From Brevibacillus reuszeri (GTDB lineage Bacteria > Bacillota > Bacilli > Brevibacillales > Brevibacillaceae), in NCBI RefSeq assembly GCF_002897295.1, contig NZ_BEXF01000011.1, positions 1 through 64,000 of the forward strand: a stretch of DNA of 64,000 bases. Reading direction: 5' to 3'. The position numbers and the translations under genes are program-made. The stretch's first letter is position 1. Every line of letters starts with the position of its first letter. The notes under the pieces were generated by a model. The model was not told the origin of the DNA. It saw nothing but the letters and a program-made list of their open reading frames with translations, and did not search any database. This document shows, piece by piece, positions 8,513-17,820 of this stretch.

Positions 8513-8555
8513 AGTCACTACTGTAATAGTAACTACAAGGATGGCTTTTTGACAA
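8513..8555 (-). promoter_or_regulatory. Promoter with overlapping operator for the AEC-trmB-dehydrogenase operon
   Basis: On the minus strand TTGTCA (8555-8550), an 18-bp spacer and TACTAT (8531-8526) form a sigma-A promoter. The -10 is part of TACT-ATTAC-AGTA (8531-8519), itself inside an imperfect 22-bp inverted repeat (8513-8534). A 12/13 identical copy covers the -10 of the hxlR promoter at 45337-45349. Confidence 0.55.
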
Positions 8556-8709
8556 TACAAATTGCCTATCATTTACCGCCAAAAATAATTATGTAGGTAA
8601 GTTTTTTGGAACGAAAAGAAAACCTCAATCGAGGCCTTCTCTAAGGATGCTTTCTCATGAGGAAGGATTGATCAGGAGGCAGGTTCGAGAAGTGTACACT
8701 CGCTGATAA

Positions 8710-9339
8710 TCAAAGAGTTTGTTCTATTTGGACTTGCCTGCGTTCTTCAATTTGCCGATGCAGTATATATTTGCGCAGATTGTGAAAATGGCGTGCGTTA
8801 ATGCCTTTGATCGTGCCACCAAACAAATAATGTGGGCCTTCGATGCGCTCGTGAATGATTTGCAGCTCAGCCTTGACGACTCCGTCCGGGCGATTGCGTC
8901 CATACAACTCTACTGAAAAAACCAGCCCTTGTTCGCAAGGAATCGGTTTGTCCATACGAAACGCTAGCCCCCCCAAGCTCAAATTCACGAGATCAACCAT
9001 ATGGCTGTAGACAGAAAACAGCGAATCAGGCTCTTGGGTCGGATATTGAATCCAGCCTTTTACCTCCATATCAAATCTTGGATAGCGTCTGCGTTGTTCA
9101 CGAAACTCAGTAGCCGTCGGTGAGTGAAACAAAAATAGCCGATTTTGATCTTTTGCCAGCACAACCGCATCAAAGTTACTAATGGTCTCATAATCAACAT
9201 TCAATAAACAGGGGAGCTGGTCACCTACTGTCACATCCACCGGAGAAGAAAACACGACTTCTATCAGGTCGCCTTCTTCGTAGGTTACTTTCCCTTCAAA
9301 CATCCGATTATTCTTTTTGAATTGTAAAATGCTTTCCAT
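8710..9339 (-). CDS. PilZ-domain c-di-GMP-binding protein (YcgR/MotI-like)
   Basis: A 209-aa cytoplasmic protein. Residues about 1-85 form a YcgR-N-like beta domain. The PilZ domain then starts with the c-di-GMP-binding arginine motif REQRRRYPRFD and continues with the second binding motif NLSLGG. Proteins of this layout (B. subtilis YpfA/MotI, E. coli YcgR) brake flagellar motors when c-di-GMP is high. motAB and a chemoreceptor gene lie in the same window but 37-43 kb away. The start at 9339 has only a modest GGTGGA upstream. It is monocistronic. Confidence 0.87.
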   Translation of the reverse strand: MESILQFKKNNRMFEGKVTYEEGDLIEVVFSSPVDVTVGDQLPCLLNVDYETISNFDAVVLAKDQNRLFLFHSPTATEFREQRRRYPRFDMEVKGWIQYPTQEPDSLFSVYSHMVDLVNLSLGGLAFRMDKPIPCEQGLVFSVELYGRNRPDGVVKAELQIIHERIEGPHYLFGGTIKGINARHFHNLRKYILHRQIEERRQVQIEQTL

Positions 9340-9457
9340 CTGCGGTATCCACCACTTCGCACAATATTTTACCGGGTTTTCCGGAATCTTTCCCTTGATA
9401 TTTTTCGCGGAAAATAAGGTATAATGGGAACATTGACAGATAGGAGGTTACAGACCG

Positions 9458-9631
9458 ATGAATCGTTATCAAATGGTAACACTGGCTTTGGCTTTTTGCG
9501 TAACCGCCTGTCTCATCGGAGTTGGCATTGCCATCGGGAAGAAAAGTCCCCTCGGTATCCTTGGCTGTATCGTAGTTGCCTTCTCATTGATGGGATTTGG
9601 CTTTTCGTACAAGCGCAAGCATATGCGCTAA
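9458..9631 (+). CDS. Small two-TM membrane protein, YlaF-like (DUF5325)
   Basis: A 57-aa protein with two hydrophobic helices (about residues 6-26 and 31-50) and a basic tail YKRKHMR. An excellent TAGGAGGT lies 10 bp before the ATG, and a TATAAT at 9420-9425 sits upstream. Length, layout and the GVGIAIG...GILGCIV pattern resemble B. subtilis YlaF, whose function is unknown. It converges on the ytpB-like gene with a 12-bp gap. The family assignment is from memory. Confidence 0.75.
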   Translation: MNRYQMVTLALAFCVTACLIGVGIAIGKKSPLGILGCIVVAFSLMGFGFSYKRKHMR

Positions 9632-9642
9632 CCTCTTCTCCG

Positions 9643-10698
9643 TTATCGCCTTACAAGTAAGCTGTTCACATAAAACAGAACGGAAGGCAAGCCCTTCGCC
9701 TGTTTCAACAGTTGTTTGGCAATGGTATAGATGCGTGGCTGGCTGCGATTTACCTTACGATCCGCCAGATAGAATGCAACTAGCCCGTCAACGATCATAC
9801 GGTGAAATGCAGGATTTGGCAAGCGTCTAACGCTTGCCTTTGCTTGCTGGATGAAAAATTGCAAGCGCTCTGTAGCTTCTTGCTCGGATAGATAGTAACT
9901 GACAAAGTTCAAATCTCCGCCAAGTCTGTCTTCTTCCAGGTCGATCAAGTAGTCAAGCAAAATATGTAAACCACACATCCACGGAAAATATGCCTCGCTC
10001 ACTACCTCGATCTGCTCTTCCTTCACTCTGCTATCTGTCGCCATACAAAACAGGGCAAAAATACCGATGGTAGACCCTGTCACAGCGGCGAATTCCTGCC
10101 ATTGTATATAGCCGTAACGCTCCTTGTGAAGATCCCACCAGGCAAACAGCTCTTGCTCGCGTAATTTTGGATCGATATGCTTATATACCTGCAAATCGCT
10201 ATACAGACAGGAAAACTCAAGTACTTGCGATTGAATCTTCTCGTAAGCCGGCAGCTGTGCTGCGAACCTCTGACAGGTTTGGACCAAATCAGCGAGAAAG
10301 CCTCCGTCATCCTTGTCCTCTCGATACAAATAGTAATCTCGCAGTGGAGCGCCGGGAGTCAAGGCATCCTGCATCGATACATGCAGCTGTCTGAAATCTT
10401 GCGGATCAAGCGATGTACTGCGATCACACAAGTTGTCCAAATAATCACTGATCGTCTGATAAGCAACAATGAGAGGCACGATCGTTTCTACATGTCCCAC
10501 TACTTGTGCGGCGTAGACACACCCGCCTTGACAGTGAAACTTCTTGGAGTCCATGCTGTCTTGTGCTTGCTTTCGTAGCTCCGGGTTGGGAATCGCCTGT
10601 GCCTTTTTATACCAGGCTGCAAACTCTCGCTCCAGCACAGGTTGTACATGGCGATAAACACGGTATAGTAACTGCCACGGATTACGTAGTTCGCTCAC
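9643..10698 (-). CDS. ytpB: Tetraprenyl-beta-curcumene synthase-like large terpene synthase (YtpB, DUF2600)
   Basis: A 351-aa helical protein matching the YtpB family. In B. subtilis and B. megaterium this enzyme cyclises tetraprenyl diphosphate to C35 tetraprenyl-beta-curcumene, the precursor of sesquarterpenes and baciterpenols found in spores. Acidic motifs DYLDNLCDR and DYLIDLEED fit the metal-binding sites proposed for the family, although no classical DDxxD is present. A GTG start at 10698 with GGGAGGG 7 bp upstream is chosen over a longer upstream extension that would overlap the response regulator gene. No prenyl transferase or cyclase gene adjoins it. Confidence 0.88.
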   Translation of the reverse strand: MSELRNPWQLLYRVYRHVQPVLEREFAAWYKKAQAIPNPELRKQAQDSMDSKKFHCQGGCVYAAQVVGHVETIVPLIVAYQTISDYLDNLCDRSTSLDPQDFRQLHVSMQDALTPGAPLRDYYLYREDKDDGGFLADLVQTCQRFAAQLPAYEKIQSQVLEFSCLYSDLQVYKHIDPKLREQELFAWWDLHKERYGYIQWQEFAAVTGSTIGIFALFCMATDSRVKEEQIEVVSEAYFPWMCGLHILLDYLIDLEEDRLGGDLNFVSYYLSEQEATERLQFFIQQAKASVRRLPNPAFHRMIVDGLVAFYLADRKVNRSQPRIYTIAKQLLKQAKGLPSVLFYVNSLLVRR

Positions 10699-10771
10699 GA
10701 GCTTCCCTCCCAACAACAATAGAAATATCTTACCACATTTAGAGGCTCGCTCCAAAAAGTCAACTGCCACT

Positions 10772-11689
10772 TTACCCGATTCGTCTTTTTGACTCCATAT
10801 AGAGCATAAAAATGAATTTTTTCGTGTTGATTCTCGGCGTCGCAGGCAAAGCTGATTCCATCTGACCCTCCAGCTCCCGCATGCGCTTTCGCACCTCCGT
10901 AAAATCAAAAAAGGTAGACGCGTAGCTCTCGAATTTCGGATGACTAAAGTCTGTCAGTCCCAGTGAAGCGAGGTGAGTCAATGCCTGGTAAATAGCGCGG
11001 CGCACTCTTTGCTCTGCTGCCTTCATTTCTTTTTGAGCCATAGGTCCAGCCCCTCGCTTATGAGCGGCTACCTGCAAAAAGATTTCGCGCAAGGAAGGGA
11101 AGCGGGCATCTTGCGTATTCTCCTTTTCCCAGCGATCGAGAAAGTCCATCATATCAAGAAGATCCTTGCTTCCATTTTCACTAATCAGCCCCAGCTCCGT
11201 GAGCAAGTACCTTGCCGAAGACAAAATGCTTTGCTGCGAGGAGATCTGCTCCTTGCTCGCCTGCACCGCATTGGCTGTTGTCAGGACGCTCAAAGATCGC
11301 TGAATCTCCCCGATGAATTGCTGCAGGCGGATGCGTTCCTTGACCTTTTGCAAAACACTGACTACCTCCAGCCGATTTATCGGCTTGGTCACATAATACT
11401 CAATTCCATACGAGTAGGCTTCTGCAATCAGTTCTTTCGTTTCAATCTGGGAGATCATGACGATTTTTCCGGGATAGCCGTTCAGCTGACGTACTGTCTC
11501 AATCCCATCCCGATTCGGCATCAACAAATCAATGAGCAGGATATCAGCTTGCTTCCATTCCAAAAAATTGCTATCGATTTGGGAGCCATCCTCTGCCTCT
11601 CCGCAAACCTCCCCCAGATCAGCATCCTCAATGATTTGAGTCAGCATCAACCGAATAGCAGGGTCATCATCCGCAATGAAAAAGCGCAT
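10772..11689 (-). CDS. Response regulator, GlnL (YcbB)-like
   Basis: A 305-aa protein with a receiver domain at residues 1-120: acidic pocket DDD at 8-10, phospho-acceptor aspartate in LLIDLLMP near residue 55, and a KPI lysine motif. A C-terminal YcbB-type helical DNA-binding domain follows (about 155-300). B. subtilis GlnL with GlnK controls glutamine utilisation. Here the gene starts 4 bp after the sensor kinase stop, and the pair is divergent from a TAXI-TRAP transporter operon, its likely target. The ligand could be glutamine, glutamate or another carboxylate. Confidence 0.88.
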   Translation of the reverse strand: MRFFIADDDPAIRLMLTQIIEDADLGEVCGEAEDGSQIDSNFLEWKQADILLIDLLMPNRDGIETVRQLNGYPGKIVMISQIETKELIAEAYSYGIEYYVTKPINRLEVVSVLQKVKERIRLQQFIGEIQRSLSVLTTANAVQASKEQISSQQSILSSARYLLTELGLISENGSKDLLDMMDFLDRWEKENTQDARFPSLREIFLQVAAHKRGAGPMAQKEMKAAEQRVRRAIYQALTHLASLGLTDFSHPKFESYASTFFDFTEVRKRMRELEGQMESALPATPRINTKKFIFMLYMESKRRIG

Positions 11690-11693
11690 ATGC

Positions 11694-12974
11694 TCACCCT
11701 TTCTGTATCAAACTTGCAACTGGCAAGCGAATGTCAAATACAGTGGTGTATCCTTCGGCTGGTTCTTTTATGTCGATGTTCCCTTGCAGATTCGTAATCA
11801 TTTCTTTTACATAGGACAAACCAATCCCGGTAGAAGGGTTCCCCTGACTATCATATTTGGTCGTAAACCCGGGAATAAACAGCAGCTCCACATCTTTCAC
11901 CGCAATGCCTGGCCCATCATCCGCGATACAAAAGCGAATCCACTCTTCCGTTTCATTCATCGTAACCCCGATGGACACCGTTCCCCGATCCGCAATAGCT
12001 TCCACGCTATTGGCAACCAGATTGTTGATAAGTGACAGCGTCGTGTAAATATGACAGGACAAATAAGGAATTTCCACCCTGGATGTGAAGCGAATATTTT
12101 TATCGAGCAAGCGAGCATACTTTTCCTGCGCATGGACAACGATTGTCACGAGCTCGCCAAGCGGCATATAATCGCGGGCATTTTCATCAGAAATCAGCTT
12201 GGAGAGACCAGCGTAAATCCGCTGATTATCTTTTTTGACTTCATGAACCTGTCCAGCAATGAGCAGCAGCTTTTTGGCATATTTATTGCTGTCAGCAACG
12301 TCTACCCGCTCCTTCATTTCACGGTAAAGCTCATAGCACTCCCGTGTGATGTCCTCCACCTGATGCAATGTTTTTTTCAGATGAATCGATTCCTCGTACA
12401 AATTAGAGACAAGCATTAAAACGCGTTCATTGCGAATCCGCTGCTCCTGCTCCATCCATTTGGCATGGCGCAGCTGAATCATGCTAAAAAAGCTGAGAAC
12501 AAAGAAACTGCGAATGACTGCGATGACCGCAATCTGTCCCACTACAGATAATTGAAAGACCCCTTCCCAGGATGGAGAGCGAAAGGAAAGCTCGACTAAA
12601 TTGGCCGTAATTTCAGCGAACGTCCCTAAAATGCCTACCAAAAGGGGGCGATGATGAAGCGTGTTTACACAAAATACTGAAAAAAGACAGGCAAATACGG
12701 CGTAAAAGAAGAAGGCTGGCAGATGCATGTGAAATGAGTGCAGGAAGGAAAAGGCATCAAGATAGAAAAAATCCAAGACAATTCTAAATAAAACGACAAT
12801 TATCCCCGTTAAAATTCCTGCTAGCAAAGAAGGGCGCAGCCAGAGCAATAAAAAGAAAAACGCGGTGGTTCCAAAGCTGACTCGAAATTCATCTTGGAAC
12901 GGGTGAAATTTCAGCTCCCCAGCAATCGGGACAGCTAGCAGCATTAGCAAAAGAATGAATGTACTTTCTCTCAT
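11694..12974 (-). CDS. Sensor histidine kinase, GlnK (YcbA)-like
   Basis: A 426-aa kinase with six or so N-terminal membrane helices (residues about 5-165) and no obvious extracellular loop domain. A SpoOB-like dimerisation helix (LKKTLHQVED) precedes the HATPase domain, which has an N-box NNLVANSVEAI, G1 ADDGPGI and G2 STGIGLSYVK. It phosphorylates the response regulator encoded 4 bp downstream. The ATG at 12974 is used; a TTG lies just before it and the ribosome site is weak. Relatives pair with glutamine or dicarboxylate uptake genes, and here the neighbour is a TRAP system. Confidence 0.88.
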   Translation of the reverse strand: MRESTFILLLMLLAVPIAGELKFHPFQDEFRVSFGTTAFFFLLLWLRPSLLAGILTGIIVVLFRIVLDFFYLDAFSFLHSFHMHLPAFFFYAVFACLFSVFCVNTLHHRPLLVGILGTFAEITANLVELSFRSPSWEGVFQLSVVGQIAVIAVIRSFFVLSFFSMIQLRHAKWMEQEQRIRNERVLMLVSNLYEESIHLKKTLHQVEDITRECYELYREMKERVDVADSNKYAKKLLLIAGQVHEVKKDNQRIYAGLSKLISDENARDYMPLGELVTIVVHAQEKYARLLDKNIRFTSRVEIPYLSCHIYTTLSLINNLVANSVEAIADRGTVSIGVTMNETEEWIRFCIADDGPGIAVKDVELLFIPGFTTKYDSQGNPSTGIGLSYVKEMITNLQGNIDIKEPAEGYTTVFDIRLPVASLIQKG

Positions 12975-13007
12975 CAAAACATGTGCCCGCTCTCTCTATC
13001 TGTATTA

Positions 13008-13054
13008 TTCCTATTTTACTATATTTTTCTATAGATATTTGTAGTTTTTTATAG
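13008..13054. promoter_or_regulatory. T-rich repeated sequence between kinase and TRAP operon
   Basis: The divergent intergenic region has recurring CTAT/TTTTT/ATAG units at roughly one-turn intervals (13008-13054). B. subtilis GlnL binds T-rich direct repeats, so this is a candidate response-regulator site for the TAXI operon. The repeats are degenerate and AT-rich, so the call is weak. Confidence 0.3.
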
Positions 13055-13118
13055 TCAGACCTTTAAAATTCAATCGAAAACAGAAAATACAGAACTTTTT
13101 TGACGAGGGGGATTCTTT

Positions 13119-14090
13119 TTGAAAAAGCGCGGTTTTCTTCTTTCATTCGTTCTTCTTGTAACTATGTCGCTGGTGGCAGCATGTGGTGGCAACAGTGCTT
13201 CCAGTGGCAATAACGACCCTTCACAGCTTGTCATAGCAACAGGCGGAACCGGAGGCACCTATTATCCATTAGGCGGGGGCATGGCAGACCATATTACCAA
13301 AAATGCCGGAATTACTGCAACTGCCCAAGCCACTGGTGCTTCCGCGGAGAACATTCGCCTTTTGCGCGACAAGAAGGCAGATATCGCCTTTACACAAAAT
13401 GACATCGCAGAATACGCCTCCAAAGGGACCAACATGTTTCAGCAGGATGGAAAAATTGAGGCCTTCCAAGCCTTGGGTGCCCTGTATGACGAAACAATCC
13501 AGATCGTTGTTTCCGCTGACAGCAACATTAAGAACGTAGCTGATTTGAAAGGAAAACGCGTTTCCGTTGGAGCACCTGGCAGCGGTACTGAAGTAAATGC
13601 CCAGCAAATATTGGAGGCATACGGCTTGACCTTTGATGATACCAAGCTCCAGCGACTGTCCTTTGCCGATTCAGCCAAAGCCATCCAGGATGGTCAGCTC
13701 GATGCTGCGTTCCAGACAGCAGGTACACCGACTGCTGCGATTACGGAGCTCGCTGCCACAACAGGGGTAAAGATCATCCCGATAGACGCAGACAAAATCG
13801 ATGCCATCATCGCCAAGTATCCATTTTATGTAAAAACGGTTGTGCCAGCGAATACGTATCAGACCGTTCCGGAAGAGGTAACAACCGTTTCGGTTAAATC
13901 CATGCTGTTGGTCCGTGCTGATCTAAGCGAAGACCTCGTATACAAGGTGACAAAGGCCATTTTTGAAAATACCGACAAGCTCGGTCACGCCAAAGCCAAA
14001 GAAATCAAAATGGAAAGTGTACTGGCTGGCGTAAGTATTCCGATCCACCCCGGAGCGAAGAAATACTTTGATGAAAAAGGCGTGAAGTAG
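13119..14090 (+). CDS. TAXI-family TRAP transporter substrate-binding lipoprotein
   Basis: A 323-aa extracellular binding protein. The signal peptide ends at a lipobox with Cys22 (SLVAAC), and the mature domain begins with the TAXI-family motif IATGGTGGTYYPLGGG. TAXI proteins deliver substrates, often glutamate or other carboxylates, to fused TRAP permeases. A TTG start at 13119 is preceded by GAGGGGG. It heads a three-gene operon with a DUF1850 protein and the permease. The GlnK/L-like two-component system encoded upstream probably controls it. Confidence 0.93.
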   Translation: MKKRGFLLSFVLLVTMSLVAACGGNSASSGNNDPSQLVIATGGTGGTYYPLGGGMADHITKNAGITATAQATGASAENIRLLRDKKADIAFTQNDIAEYASKGTNMFQQDGKIEAFQALGALYDETIQIVVSADSNIKNVADLKGKRVSVGAPGSGTEVNAQQILEAYGLTFDDTKLQRLSFADSAKAIQDGQLDAAFQTAGTPTAAITELAATTGVKIIPIDADKIDAIIAKYPFYVKTVVPANTYQTVPEEVTTVSVKSMLLVRADLSEDLVYKVTKAIFENTDKLGHAKAKEIKMESVLAGVSIPIHPGAKKYFDEKGVK

Positions 14091-14097
14091 ACAAAGT

Positions 14098-14628
14098 ATG
14101 CTGCTTTCAAAAGATGTAGCAGCTACAAAAGGGCGGACCGCGTTCCGCCTTTTCTCCTTCCTTCTACTCCTTGCTGTCGCCTGCATCCTGACTGTCCCAA
14201 TGCACACCTCGCTCGTCATCCGTGATGCTCAAACCCAGAAGCTCGTTTGGAGCAGCAGGCTTGGTGAGCAGGGCGAATTTTCCATCCGTTGGATACACTC
14301 GATACATCGCTCAGCAGTTGAAGAGCACTACCGTGCTGCAGACGGCAAGCTCATTTTGTCCGAGATGACCTTTCATGATTATGGCATCGGAATGGAAAAT
14401 GAATTGGCACCCGGTGAGGAGCTGGTGATTGCAAATGGGCAATTTCTCCTCCGCAACATGCATCGGGTTTTTCCAGCTCTACACTTGTTTATTGGACAAA
14501 TCCGCGCAAACCACACTTTGCTTTTGGCAGGTCAAGAAATTCCTTTACACCTGGTTGCGTTGCCAGGAGCAGCCATTACTATAAAGACCGAAAAGCGATC
14601 CATAATGAGCGAGTTAGGAGGTTACTAG
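14098..14628 (+). CDS. DUF1850 protein of TAXI-TRAP operons
   Basis: A 176-aa protein with one N-terminal membrane helix (about residues 18-38) and an extracytoplasmic beta-rich domain containing the family signature WIHSIHRSAVEE. DUF1850 proteins are encoded almost only between TAXI binding protein and permease genes, as here (7 bp after the first, abutting the second). They are presumed to assist the transporter, but no biochemical role is known. The ribosome site is weak, which suggests coupling to the upstream gene. Confidence 0.85.
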   Translation: MLLSKDVAATKGRTAFRLFSFLLLLAVACILTVPMHTSLVIRDAQTQKLVWSSRLGEQGEFSIRWIHSIHRSAVEEHYRAADGKLILSEMTFHDYGIGMENELAPGEELVIANGQFLLRNMHRVFPALHLFIGQIRANHTLLLAGQEIPLHLVALPGAAITIKTEKRSIMSELGGY

Positions 14629-16572
14629 ATGAGTACACCAAACATGAGTCAGCAAGAAATGGATAAGCTGATAGCTCAATACGACAAAGAATCTGCTGTA
14701 CGCCAGCTCGCAGGTCCAATGAAGTGGATCACTTTTTGCCTTTTGGTCCTCTTTTCCCTCTATCAGCTATCCAGCACTCTCTTTTTTACGATTCCTCCCC
14801 AAATCCATCGCCCCATCCATCTGGCATTTGGCCTTTGCCTCGTGTATTTGCTGTATGCCGGAAGAAGCAAAGGGGATAGCAACAAGATCGGAGTCATCAA
14901 TATCCTGCTTGCGCTTTTAGGTGTTGCCGTCACCCTGTATTGGGTCGTGGATTACGAGGGACTGGTAACCCGCACAGGCAATTACACCTCGCTGGACATG
15001 GTCGTTGGGGGCATTGCCATTCTTCTCGTGCTGGAGGCTGCCAGACGCGTAGTCGGTCTGCCTATCACTCTCATCGCCACTATTTTTTTGCTGTATACGT
15101 ATCTCGGTCCCTACATGCCAGGCTTTTTGGAACACAGAGGCAGCGATCTCTCGCGAATCATCGGTCATAGCTACTATACGCTGGAAGGCATACTTGGAAC
15201 GCCCATCGCTGTTTCCTCTACGTTTATTTTCCTATTTGTATTATTCGGGGCCTTTCTGGAAAAGACGGGCGTCGGCGAATATTTCAACGATTTGTCCCTG
15301 GTTGTAGCAGGTAGACGGATCGGCGGCCCTGCCAAGGTGGCTGTTTTCTCCAGCGCGCTCCAAGGCACGATCAGCGGCAGCTCGGTTGCAAACGTCGTCA
15401 CATCAGGTGCCTTTACCATCCCGATGATGAAACGGCTCGGCTATCGCTCCGAATTCGCCGCAGCTGTCGAGGCCTCTTCTTCTACTGGCGGGCAAATCAT
15501 GCCTCCCGTCATGGGCGCAGCCGCCTTTTTGATGGCGGAATTCATCGGGGTACCGTATCTGGAAATTGCAAAATCGGCTGCACTGCCAGCAATTCTGTTT
15601 TTCGTAGGTATCTGGATCATGACACACTTCGAGGCCAAGCGTCTCGGGCTGCGCGGATTGACGAAGGAAGAGCTGCCTAACAAAAAAGAGGTGCTGAAAA
15701 AAGCCTACCTGCTGCTCCCGATCGTCATCATTATTACGGCACTTATGATGAATTTTTCGGCGGAGCGCTCCGCGATTATCGGTATCGTTTCCACAATCGT
15801 AGTAGGTGCCTTTCGCAAGGAGACGCGAATGTCTGTTGCAGACATTTTGCAGGCGCTTGCTTCCGGTGCTCGCATGGCGCTGGGTGTCGTAGCAGCAACC
15901 GCCTGCGCCGGCATTATCGTCGGTACGATTACGCTGACGGGAATTGGCTTGAAGCTGGCCAATGGGCTGATTGATCTAGCGGGCGGCGAGCTTTTCCTCA
16001 CGCTGTTTTTTACTATGATCGCCTCATTGATCCTTGGCATGGGCACCCCTACAACTGCCAATTACATCATCACCTCTACCATCGCTGCGCCCGCGCTCGT
16101 CCAGCTTGGTGTCCCAGTCATAGCCGCCCATATGTTTACGTTTTATTTTGGCATCGTCGCTGATATCACTCCACCAGTTGCGCTGGCTGCCTTTGCCGCA
16201 TCGGGTATCGCCAAGTCAAAACCGATCAAGACCGGGATTGAGTCCACCCGATTATCGATTGCAGCTTTTATGGCCCCATACATCTTTGTCGTATCCCCTG
16301 CCTTGCTTTTGATCGATACGACCTTTACCGAATCGCTCTGGGTCATGCTTACCTCCACCCTCGGGATGATCGGTGTAGGTGCAGGACTGATCGGTTATTG
16401 GATGGCTAAGCTGAATATACTGGAGCGAATCGCAGCTGTCGCAGGCGGAGTGCTTGCCGTCATTCCAGGCATCGAGAGTGATATCGCGGGGTTCATCCTG
16501 CTTGCCGCCGTTTTCGGTCTGTCTTACCTAAAAAGTCGCAAGCAAAAAGGGCAAATTCAAACAACCGTATAA
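14629..16572 (+). CDS. TRAP transporter fused permease (4TM-12TM, DctQ-DctM)
   Basis: A 647-aa permease. A small-subunit DctQ-like part (about residues 30-150) is fused to a DctM-like large subunit with helical hairpins and the motifs GTISGSSVANVVTSG and STGGQIMPPVMGAAAF. It drives sodium- or proton-coupled uptake of the substrate handed over by the TAXI lipoprotein. A TTAGGAGGT site lies 7 bp before the ATG, which directly follows the DUF1850 stop. Last gene of the operon. Confidence 0.94.
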   Translation: MSTPNMSQQEMDKLIAQYDKESAVRQLAGPMKWITFCLLVLFSLYQLSSTLFFTIPPQIHRPIHLAFGLCLVYLLYAGRSKGDSNKIGVINILLALLGVAVTLYWVVDYEGLVTRTGNYTSLDMVVGGIAILLVLEAARRVVGLPITLIATIFLLYTYLGPYMPGFLEHRGSDLSRIIGHSYYTLEGILGTPIAVSSTFIFLFVLFGAFLEKTGVGEYFNDLSLVVAGRRIGGPAKVAVFSSALQGTISGSSVANVVTSGAFTIPMMKRLGYRSEFAAAVEASSSTGGQIMPPVMGAAAFLMAEFIGVPYLEIAKSAALPAILFFVGIWIMTHFEAKRLGLRGLTKEELPNKKEVLKKAYLLLPIVIIITALMMNFSAERSAIIGIVSTIVVGAFRKETRMSVADILQALASGARMALGVVAATACAGIIVGTITLTGIGLKLANGLIDLAGGELFLTLFFTMIASLILGMGTPTTANYIITSTIAAPALVQLGVPVIAAHMFTFYFGIVADITPPVALAAFAASGIAKSKPIKTGIESTRLSIAAFMAPYIFVVSPALLLIDTTFTESLWVMLTSTLGMIGVGAGLIGYWMAKLNILERIAAVAGGVLAVIPGIESDIAGFILLAAVFGLSYLKSRKQKGQIQTTV

Positions 16573-16629
16573 AAGGGCTAGGAAGAGAAAAGCCTCCTGC
16601 CCAGACACCCTGGCGACGACACACAAAAG

Positions 16630-16685
16630 AAACCCTCCCAGACGTAGGTTCCGTTTCAAAGGAACACTAACGACTTGGAGGGTTT
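16630..16685 (-). terminator. Long hairpin terminator of cvfB
   Basis: AAACCCTCC (16630-16638) pairs with GGAGGGTTT (16677-16685). An inner GTTCC/GGAAC stem makes a long bulged hairpin. On the minus strand it begins 6 bp past the cvfB stop and is followed by CTTTTGTG. It may also stop the converging TRAP transcript. Confidence 0.6.
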
Positions 16686-16690
16686 ACTTA

Positions 16691-17626
16691 TTACTGCGGG
16701 TTATTATCGATGACTTTTGTCCAGCCGTCTACTTGCTCTACACGCCGTTCTTTCATCAGCTTGCCAAGCGCTCGCTTGAAGCTGGACTTGCTCATTTGAA
16801 ACTTCTCGCGAATGATGTCAGCATCCGTGCTGTCTGTATACGGCATCGCGCCGTTACGGTTATTCAAGTACTCCAGCAGCTTGTCCGCATCTTCGCCGTA
16901 TTTTACTTCTTTTCTCACCTTCATGGAGCCGTTCAAGCGTCCGTCCTCACGCACGTAGCTCACACGGCAGCTGACGGTTTGTCCCATTCTCATGCGACCT
17001 TCCATCTCGTCCCGATGAATAAACAAGATGTGATCGTCCTCTGTCAGCAAAAAGGCTCCTGCCTGGATGACCTTGTACACCGTTGCTTCGACCTGCTTGT
17101 TTTTCATCTGCGCATCGGCAGGTACCGCAAATTGTGTGATTTCATTTTCCGTTACAGGCTTTGCCAGCAGTCTGCCCAGCTTGTCACGCTTCAAGGCTAC
17201 GAGCAAGCGGTCTTTTGGACGCGGCCATTCATCAGTGAGCTTTGGCAGATCGTCTATGAACAACAGCAAGTCCTTGTTGATTCCATTGTCCAAAAATACG
17301 CCCATTCGCGGAGAAATATCCACGACCTCTAGCCACCCGTACTCGCCCATAGCGACATACGGCATAGCCATCGTCGCGGCCAGCCGATTTTCGTGATCGT
17401 GGTATAAAAACACCTCTACCTCTTCGTCCATATGCAAACGTCCACGAGCTTCATTTACGTGAAGAAATACTTCATCCTTGCCTGAACGCAAAAAATAACC
17501 GATGTCGGTTTGACGGGCTACTGTCATTTCCAAAGTCATTCCCGCCAACAAATTGCTCGGGGATGCAACTTTTGGTGCGACTTTTGACGCGGGTTTTCGC
17601 CGCTCCGGTCTTCTTCCATTGTACAT
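16691..17626 (-). CDS. cvfB: S1-domain RNA-binding protein CvfB (YitL)
   Basis: A 311-aa protein with tandem S1-like beta-barrels (about residues 25-85, 95-160 and 170-235) and a C-terminal winged helix (about 240-305, TDADIIREKFQMSKSSFKRA), as in the crystallised Streptococcus homologue of staphylococcal CvfB. The family binds RNA, and CvfB affects virulence-factor expression in Staphylococcus. Its role in spore formers is poorly known. The N-terminus carries a basic linker (GRRPERRKPASK) longer than in B. subtilis YitL. GAGGAAA lies upstream of the ATG. Monocistronic. Confidence 0.9.
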   Translation of the reverse strand: MYNGRRPERRKPASKVAPKVASPSNLLAGMTLEMTVARQTDIGYFLRSGKDEVFLHVNEARGRLHMDEEVEVFLYHDHENRLAATMAMPYVAMGEYGWLEVVDISPRMGVFLDNGINKDLLLFIDDLPKLTDEWPRPKDRLLVALKRDKLGRLLAKPVTENEITQFAVPADAQMKNKQVEATVYKVIQAGAFLLTEDDHILFIHRDEMEGRMRMGQTVSCRVSYVREDGRLNGSMKVRKEVKYGEDADKLLEYLNNRNGAMPYTDSTDADIIREKFQMSKSSFKRALGKLMKERRVEQVDGWTKVIDNNPQ

Positions 17627-17820
17627 TCGTTCTTTTCCTCACTCTCTTCCTCTATGCACCCTAACTATACCCATCAACGAGAAGAAAATACCACAACTTT
17701 TTTTACCTCTTTTTGCAAAGTTGGCAAGTCTTCTCCTGCCATTCATACATATAGCAATAAGGGCTTGGCTTACGCTTCCCGCAATTTTTACTCTACCCTG
17801 ATGCAGATAGGAGTGACTCT

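Noticed and set aside
10699..10908. N-terminal extension of the YtpB-like protein into the response regulator gene
   Set aside because: It overlaps the response regulator coding region, whereas the GTG at 10698 has a strong ribosome site.
10973..11797. 274-codon plus-strand ORF opposite the response regulator and kinase genes
   Set aside because: It is the mirror of the receiver/YcbB coding sequence, has no ribosome site and shows no family pattern.
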